Of a stretch of DNA of 12,255 nucleotides, positions 7,608-12,255 are shown in pieces (position 1 is the first letter of the stretch; the number at the start of each line of letters is the position of its first letter). The notes under the pieces were generated by a model. It saw nothing but the letters and a program-made list of their open reading frames with translations. It was not told the origin of the DNA and ran no database searches. Source of the stretch: Leptolyngbyaceae cyanobacterium SM1_3_5 (lineage in GTDB: Bacteria; Cyanobacteriota; Cyanobacteriia; Elainellales; Elainellaceae); the NCBI GenBank assembly GCA_012031475.1, contig JAAUTJ010000077.1, positions 1 through 12,255 on the forward strand. The letters are read 5' to 3'. A program made the position numbers and the translations under genes.

Positions 7608-8387
7608 TTACGGGTCGGCGCGTTTGCCTTGGGCTTTTGCTTTGTCGATCGCCCGCTCAACTTTTGCTTTTGTTTCATTAGCCGCAGTTTCGATCGAATC
7701 GGCAACCTGCTTTGATTCTTTGTGCGTTGCTTTTGCAGTTTCGTGGACTGCTTCGGCTGCGCCTTCGCTCACAGCTTCCTGCTGCTTTTTAGCCTTTTTC
7801 ACAGCAGTTTTAGCAGAATCGATCGCGCCATCGAGCTTCTGTTTCGCTTCGCCCGCAACGCCTTTTGCTCGATCGATCGCACCTTCAACTTTCGGCTTGG
7901 CTTCATCGATTTGTTGACGAGTGGTAGTTGCCGTTTCTTTGGCTTTTTCGATCGCTCCAGCAGTGGATTGTTGCGCTTCGATCGCGGCATCTTTGGCGGC
8001 TTTTGCCACCTCTGCCACAGCGGGAGTCACATCTTGAATCGCGTCTTTAACTGAATCGATCGCGTTTTGCACCGAACCGCTCAGTTCGGCGGCTTTTTCA
8101 TCGCCAACTGCGGCTCGTGCGGCACTGGCGACCGTTGCGCCGATCGTTGCGCCTGCTTTGCCGCCCAGCAGCCCACCGATCGCCGCCCCCACAATTCCCG
8201 CTTTCGCAACCGCCATTGAGTCCGATGATTCCGCTAATTCATCCGGCTCAACTTCCGGGTCGATTACGGCTTCAACTGCAACTGGCTCAGGTTCAGGCGA
8301 ATCGATCGGGTCAATTGCAGCCGATTCAATTGGATCGATCAACTCATCTTTTTTGGAATTCGCACCTTTCTTTTTGCTGGCGGCCAT
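7608..8387 (-). CDS. LEA-like / apolipoprotein-like helical protein with glycine-zipper segment
   Basis: I do not recognise a named gene. The 259 residues fall into three zones. Residues 1-60 are a lysine-rich start followed by an acidic, proline-rich, probably disordered stretch (DPIDSPEPEPVAVEAVIDPE). Residues 63-94 (GIVGAAIGGLLGGKAGATIG) form a glycine zipper that could insert in or associate with a membrane. Residues 98-259 are an Ala/Lys/Glu-rich amphipathic helix with no proline after the first part, resembling group 3 LEA or apolipoprotein-like proteins. Two adjacent 18-residue repeats (162-179 EAKPKVEGAIDRAKGVAG; 180-197 EAKQKLDGAIDSAKTAVK) are echoed at 238-255. No cleavable signal peptide is seen. 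ATG 8387 has GAGGG about 11 bases upstream. A desiccation, membrane or stress role is inference; YtxH-like proteins are an alternative. The frame is intact. Confidence 0.75.
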   Translation of the reverse strand: MAASKKKGANSKKDELIDPIESAAIDPIDSPEPEPVAVEAVIDPEVEPDELAESSDSMAVAKAGIVGAAIGGLLGGKAGATIGATVASAARAAVGDEKAAELSGSVQNAIDSVKDAIQDVTPAVAEVAKAAKDAAIEAQQSTAGAIEKAKETATTTRQQIDEAKPKVEGAIDRAKGVAGEAKQKLDGAIDSAKTAVKKAKKQQEAVSEGAAEAVHETAKATHKESKQVADSIETAANETKAKVERAIDKAKAQGKRADP

Positions 8388-8460
8388 GATTTTCTAGACC
8401 CTCAAGTGCTGGATTAGTTACATTCAACTTAAACGCGACTTGGGTTTATTAAGTCTGCTT

Positions 8461-8475
8461 CAAGAGAGACTCTTG
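8461..8475. repeat. Short hairpin in the 190-base gap between two minus-strand genes
   Basis: CAAGAG, a three-base loop and CTCTTG form a perfect 6-bp stem. It lies about 100 bases downstream of the ABC exporter stop and about 75 bases upstream of the LEA-like gene start (both minus strand). It may be a weak terminator. The remainder of 8388-8577 shows nothing else I can name. Confidence 0.25.
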
Positions 8476-8577
8476 GATCTGTCAATTTGCAGAAATTAAA
8501 ATCGGCTAATTTCGCTAGCGGTTGATGCGAACAAGTAAAGAGGTGGACTTGTCGGAATATTGTAATTCAGCAATGTA

Positions 8578-10618
8578 CTACAATTCCTGATGCTCCAGCG
8601 CTTCCAAGCTTTTCAGCAGGTCTATCGCGGCTCGATATGCTGCCTGCGTCCATTCGCGCTGTTCGGCAGGCGTGTCAATGAAGCCGTCCACCATCAGGCG
8701 CAGCGATCCCAGCATCGTGTTGAGGCGATCGCGAATCTCGTGTGAAGTGCGAGCAAGATCAGCCCGAATCCGATCGGGTCGCGGCGGCTGATGCGTGGCG
8801 TACAAGCGGGCGTAGTGGCCTGCTTGCCTCAGCAAATCGGCGTGTGTGCCTTGCTCAACGATGCGCCCCGATCGAGAACGAGGATGCGATCGGCATTTTG
8901 CACGGTCGAAAGGCGATGGGCAATCACAATGACCGTCCGATTCTGACTCAGGCGATCCAATGCAGATTGAATCAAACGTTCGTTTTCTGAATCCAGCGCA
9001 CTGGTCGCTTCGTCCAGAACGAGAATTTCGGGGTCGCGCAAGATAGCCCGCGCAATAGCAATACGCTGGCGCTGTCCACCGGAAAGCAGAACACCTCGAT
9101 CACCGACGCGGGTGTTATAGCCGTCGGGTAGTTCATCCACGATGAAATTATGAATGTTAGCGTTGCGGGCAGCTTCTTCAATTTGTGCCTGTGTGACATT
9201 CAGTGCGCCATACCCGATGTTAAAACTGATGGTTTCGTTAAAGACAAACGTATCCTGACTCACCACCCGATATGTCCGAGCCAGTCACCTAAGTGCAGGT
9301 CGCGTAAATCCACGCCATCGATGAGAATTTGCCCGCTTTTCGGGTCATATAAACGGGTCAGCATATCCACCATGGTAGATTTGCCCGAACCGGATGATCC
9401 GACCAGCGCGACTTTTTCCCCTTTGTTAATTTCCAGCGTAATGTCCTGCAAGGCCAGCATATCGCGTTTGACATACTGGAAACTCACCTGCTCAAATTTG
9501 ATATTTTTTTGCAGGCCATGAAAGGGCTTTGTCCCATCACGAAGATAATTTTTGTCACCTGTTTCGAGGAGATCAACCACACCTTTAACCGCTGCCAGAT
9601 CACCGCTAATGCTGGTTCGTCGGGCGTTCAAATTCAGCACATGGGGCATCATCCGGTAGAGAATCAGGATGAAGGTACTCACAATCGGGATAAGTTCTGC
9701 TTGGTTTACATTAAGTATTGACCCGCCAATTATTAGCATCAAGGCAAGGAGGCCAATCACCAGCACTTCTAAAATCTGGCGCGAGGCTTCATTTAAGATT
9801 TGTAAATAGACCAGTGTCCGTTGAAAGATTTTGAGTTTTGTAAAATAGCTGGTGCGCTCGTATTCCTGCTGGTGCATGAGGCGGATAATCCGCTTGGCGT
9901 TGAGCGTTTCTACCGTGCTATGTTGGACGGACAACGCAATATTATAGCGATACTGTCCGACTTTTTCGGCTAATCTCACCAACCCAGAGAGCAGCATGAA
10001 AACAACGATGAGCAACCCCGAGGCCAGCAGGGTCATTTGCCACGATACCGCCAGCAGCACCACCACATAGACCAGAATAGTAATCAACCCTGATGCAACA
10101 GAAACCAACCCGAAAACTGCGCCGGCAGCGCGTCCGGTTTCGCTATTTAAAATCATATGCCAATCAGAATCGCGGCGCTGGTTTAAATCTTCGTAGGAAA
10201 TATTCAGAATCTGGTTATAAACCTCTTCGCGGAGTTGCCGATCAAGGCGGGCTTGCAAAAAAGCCTGTAGACTAATTGCCAGCATAGAAAATATGGTGCG
10301 CGTGACCGTCAATACAACAAACACAATGGCAGCAGTTTGGAGCAAACGGTTGTCCGGTACATCTCTAAACAAATCATTGATAAATGCCATCACGCGGTTG
10401 CTGTCTGCCGCAGTCTCGGTTTCTTGCCCTAATCCTTCTAACATGGGAATCACAAGCAGCACCGAGAAACCTTCGGTAAAGGCACTTACAAAAATAAGAC
10501 CAGTGACCAGCACCCCCAGCGACCAGTATCGCTGCAAACGCCTGACCAGAAACAAAAATGCTTTCAGAACCGTATACTCCTTAAGTGCATCGCCCAGAAG
10601 TATAGCGCATAGGCGCAA
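8578..10618 (-). CDS. ABC exporter (fused permease/ATPase) with a histidine-kinase-like C-terminal tail (two frameshifts)
   Basis: This is a half-transporter of the MsbA/HepA type, expected to work as a homodimer in the inner membrane and export a lipid, polysaccharide precursor, peptide or drug; the substrate is unknown. The N-terminal half has about six hydrophobic segments (for example LGVLVTGLIFVSAF, ITILVYVVVLLAVSW, LVIGLLALMLIIGGSIL). The nucleotide-binding domain shows Walker A GSSGSGKST (about residues 407-415), Q-loop VVSQDTFVFN, signature LLSGGQRQRIAIARA, Walker B ILVLDEATSALD and the H-loop IAHRLST. A roughly 60-residue tail follows LYATHQ and contains ARTSHEIRDRLNTMLGSLRL, like a histidine-kinase H-box (His about 627). 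One G is missing on the coding strand at 9266-9268 (IGW-stop should be IGVVSQD) and one base at 8866-8869 (LDRGRIVEQGTHADLL). Restored length is about 680 residues. The start is uncertain: ATG 10618 opens the frame, but a strong AAGGAG lies downstream of it. The composition break of the window falls within this gene near 8,890. Confidence 0.85.
10577..10582 (-). promoter_or_regulatory. Strong Shine-Dalgarno without a canonical start nearby (ABC exporter)
   Basis: AAGGAG on the minus strand sits inside the annotated N-terminus of the exporter. The next in-frame codons are TAT ACG GTT CTG AAA; only CTG (10567-10565), nine bases away, could serve, and the hydrophobic family-like region starts right after it (KAFLFLVRRLQ). 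Either CTG is used, or a start such as GTG/ATG was miscalled here, or the ATG at 10618 is real. Confidence 0.4.
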
Positions 10619-10724
10619 GCGTTTGAGAAGGGTAATCTTGGAGTCATATTAACGTCAGATGACCAGTGTTGTAACAGAAAGATACGAATGATAAAATTGG
10701 GTAAGTACCCATCAAAAAGCATAT
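10619..10724. promoter_or_regulatory. Divergent intergenic region between the exporter and the GNAT-like gene, with a small dyad
   Basis: The two genes point away from each other, so promoters for both should be here. For the plus-strand gene a weak pair TTGTAA (10669) and ATAAAA (10691) is spaced 16 bases. Just downstream, GGGTA-AG-TACCC at 10699-10710 is a perfect 5-bp inverted repeat, a possible operator. No Shine-Dalgarno is obvious before ATG 10725. Confidence 0.3.
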
Positions 10725-11693
10725 ATGAGTGAAGTGAAGAGTTTCACGCCGATGGATTTAGGGCTGCTCCGACGAGTGGCTTCTCGCGGTATCAGCCTAG
10801 ATACAGCGGCCATGATACAAGACCCAATCCGATAGAGACTGCCATTCTGGGATCAGTTGGTTTACGCGGACGCGGACGACCTACGTTCATACTACGGACA
10901 GGCCATGCCGATTACGCCAGCCAAATTCAACTCGAAGGACAGGTTGCTCGAATCACACTGCTTGCACCCACTCCCGATAGCGACAGCCCTATCTGGCCTT
11001 GGTTGTCGCTGGTTGATAATGTACTCGTGCAAGCAGGCAAACGCGGAGCGCATCTGGTGACGGCAGAAGTGCCCGCAGAAGGATCGGTCTACGAACTCTT
11101 CCGACGCGCAGGTTTTACGATTTACTCCCGGCAGCGTTGTATGCACTGGAAAGAAATCAGACGACCTTAAGCTACGACAACGCAGATGACGCGCTCTTGG
11201 TGCGGGAAGTCGAAGAAATTGATTATCCCCATCTGAACGTACTCTATGCCAATACCGTACCCCGGCTGGTACAGCAGGCCGACCCGCCTCCGACTGTGTG
11301 GTCAGGATTGGCGCTGGTTTTAGAAGGGCGTTTGCGTGGATGTCTGATGGTTTCCGAAGGGCGTAACGGTGTTCTGCTTAAACCCTATATCCACCCGGAA
11401 CTGGAGGATAGGGTTAGCGATGTGCTGGCGCTGGCGCTGACGCAACTGCCGAATAATCGTAAAGTGTATATGCGTGTGCTGGCCTATCAAGCATGGCTGC
11501 GCCCGGCCTTAGAGCAAGATTTAGGGTTTGAGGATATTGCCCGCCATGCGCTGATGGCAAAACACACGGTCATTCTGCGAGAAACGTCGGTTTTTCACCT
11601 CTGGTTGCTTTAGAGAACCTCCCTTTCGTACCCTCTATCGAAATCGCGCTGGAGCAAAGCATCCAGCCAGAAGGAATAGCAAATAACAATTGA
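10725..11693 (+). CDS. GNAT-like acetyltransferase family protein, two-part (three frameshifts)
   Basis: Three conserved-looking pieces in three frames join into one protein of about 323 residues when one base is restored at each of three sites: an A at 10826-10827 (QDPNPIETAI), a base at 11135-11138 (IYSRQRLYALERN) and a T at 11591-11595 (TSVFSPLVALENLPF). The N-terminal half ends in LVTAEVPAEGSVYELFRRAG, which matches a GNAT motif-B style 'A..LY...GF' ending. The second half holds LYANTVPRLVQQAD and YQAWLRPALEQDLGFEDIA, again GNAT-like but without an evident Q/RxxGxG acetyl-CoA loop, so it may be a degenerate tandem GNAT fold. I recall similar proteins in Chloroflexota. The substrate is unknown. 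The stop TGA (11691-11693) overlaps the next start, so translation is probably coupled to the following ATPase. Start ATG 10725 begins MSEVKSFTPMDLGLLRR. Confidence 0.68.
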
Positions 11694-11695
11694 TG
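11691..11695 (+). promoter_or_regulatory. TGATG stop/start overlap coupling the GNAT-like gene to the ATPase
   Basis: After restoring the T at 11591-11595, the upstream gene ends AIANNN-style at TGA 11691-11693 and the ATPase starts at ATG 11693-11695. No good Shine-Dalgarno precedes this ATG (AAGGAA at 11671-11676 is too far), which fits re-initiation by the terminating ribosome. Confidence 0.6.
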
Positions 11696-12255
11696 GGCTA
11701 TAAAATCACAGACGATATAGAAAAACTAAAAGCTGTTCTCCCCCTGCATCTGATTGAGGCGATTGAAAAACGCGGTCACGAAGAAAACCTCATTGAAGTG
11801 ATTATGGACTTGGGACGTGTGCCCACTGCCCGTTATGTAGACGGTGAGATTATTTTGAGTGACAGCGAGGTCGAACAGGAAACACTGGCCTATGTTGTAA
11901 AACGGGTGGGGGATTTTGACGCAGATAATCGCGCTGGCATTGAGCGCACCTTGCATCGTATCAGCGCGATACGCAACCGTCGTGGCGAGGTGGTCGGGCT
12001 GACCTGCCGCATCGGGCGAGCGGTTTATGGCACGATTGAAATCATACGGGACTTGGTGGAATCCGGCAAAAGTATTCTCATGTTGGGGTCGCCCGGCGTG
12101 GGCAAAACCACCATGCTCCGTGAGGCAGCGCGTGTGCTGGCGGATAAACGCCGGGTAGTGATTGTAGATACCTCGAATGAAATCGGGGGAGATGGAGACG
12201 TGCCCCATCCGGCGGTAGGACGCGCCCGCCGGATGCAAGTGCCGCAGCCCAATTT
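11693..12255 (+). CDS. SpoIIIAA/Ycf45-type AAA ATPase (R3H-domain family), 5' part only
   Basis: The frame starts MGYKITDDIEKLKAVLP and stays open to the window edge, giving 187 codons of a protein usually 500 or more residues long. Visible family blocks are LIEVIMDLGRVPTARY, DNRAGIERTLHRISAIRNR, VGLTCRIGRAVYGTIEIIRD, Walker A GSPGVGKTT (Lys about residue 138), a Walker B-like VVIVDTSNEIGGDGD and GRARRMQVP. This set is characteristic of the ATPases related to sporulation protein SpoIIIAA and chloroplast Ycf45, which often carry a C-terminal R3H single-stranded nucleic-acid-binding domain; that part would lie beyond the window. Their cellular role is poorly defined. It overlaps the upstream GNAT-like gene by one base. 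No frameshift is seen. The family occurs in Cyanobacteria, Chloroflexota and Firmicutes, so on its own it does not settle the host. Confidence 0.87.
   Translation, partial: MGYKITDDIEKLKAVLPLHLIEAIEKRGHEENLIEVIMDLGRVPTARYVDGEIILSDSEVEQETLAYVVKRVGDFDADNRAGIERTLHRISAIRNRRGEVVGLTCRIGRAVYGTIEIIRDLVESGKSILMLGSPGVGKTTMLREAARVLADKRRVVIVDTSNEIGGDGDVPHPAVGRARRMQVPQPN

Noticed and set aside
8578..8835. Independent small histidine-kinase-like gene
   Set aside because: Restoring one base at 8866-8869 joins it in frame to the exporter through the usual RIVEQGTHADLL linker, so it is the exporter's tail.
11137..11613. Stand-alone 158-residue protein starting at TTG 11137
   Set aside because: It continues both upstream (TIYSRQ-LYALERN) and downstream (VFSPLVALENLPF) when single missing bases are restored, so it is the middle of one GNAT-like protein.
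11726..12238. 170-residue minus-strand open frame at the right end
   Set aside because: It lies wholly opposite the ATPase, whose motifs (Walker A, DNRAGIERTLHRISAIRNR) are unmistakable.

Overview
The left three quarters of the window (1 to about 8,890) look like a cyanobacterial chromosome. CGATCG, the core of the HIP1 octamer GCGATCGC, recurs throughout, and a 28-bp perfect palindrome of the kind scattered between genes of filamentous cyanobacteria lies at 70-97. The genes match this: a xanthine dehydrogenase operon, a repeat-only RTX calcium-binding protein, a cyanobacterial-length CTP synthase and an LEA-like helical protein. The right quarter (about 8,900 to 12,255) has no CGATCG at all. 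It carries an ABC exporter, an acetyltransferase-like protein and a SpoIIIAA/Ycf45-type ATPase whose style, from memory, resembles Chloroflexota. The switch falls inside the ABC exporter gene, so the window may be a join of two genomes from a mixed community, or a horizontal transfer.

Layout. 1-73: probable last codons of the XDH small subunit (xdhA). 159-2480: xdhB, molybdopterin subunit. 2482-3440: xdhC, molybdenum-cofactor chaperone. 3467-3634 (minus): small one-helix membrane peptide. 3635-3942: divergent intergenic region. 3943-5536: RTX protein with 44 nonapeptides. 5566-5742: small ribbon-helix-helix-like protein. 5898-7534: pyrG. 7548-7577: hairpin between convergent genes. 7608-8387 (minus): LEA-like protein with a glycine zipper. 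8578-10618 (minus): ABC exporter with a histidine-kinase-like tail. 10725-11693: two-part GNAT-like protein. 11693-12255: ATPase, cut by the window end and translationally overlapped with the gene before it.

Reading the proteins against their families shows that most of the large genes are broken by single-base indels: xdhC (near 2667), the RTX gene (4354), pyrG (6565-6568), the ABC gene twice (8866-8869, 9266-9268) and the GNAT gene three times (10826-10827, 11135-11138, 11591-11595), with a possible ninth in xdhA (22-25). All but one are deletions and most sit in short homopolymers. Restoring one base at each site gives uninterrupted family-like proteins. I read these as residual sequencing errors, not decay, and give each gene as its full reconstructed extent.

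Functional themes are purine catabolism (xdhABC), pyrimidine nucleotide synthesis (pyrG), a secreted calcium-binding protein, a stress-type helical protein and an exporter. I see no CRISPR array, tRNA, rRNA, transposase or phage gene, and no clearly new multi-gene system. The most unusual items are the exporter tail, the 36-residue super-repeat in the RTX protein and the composition break.
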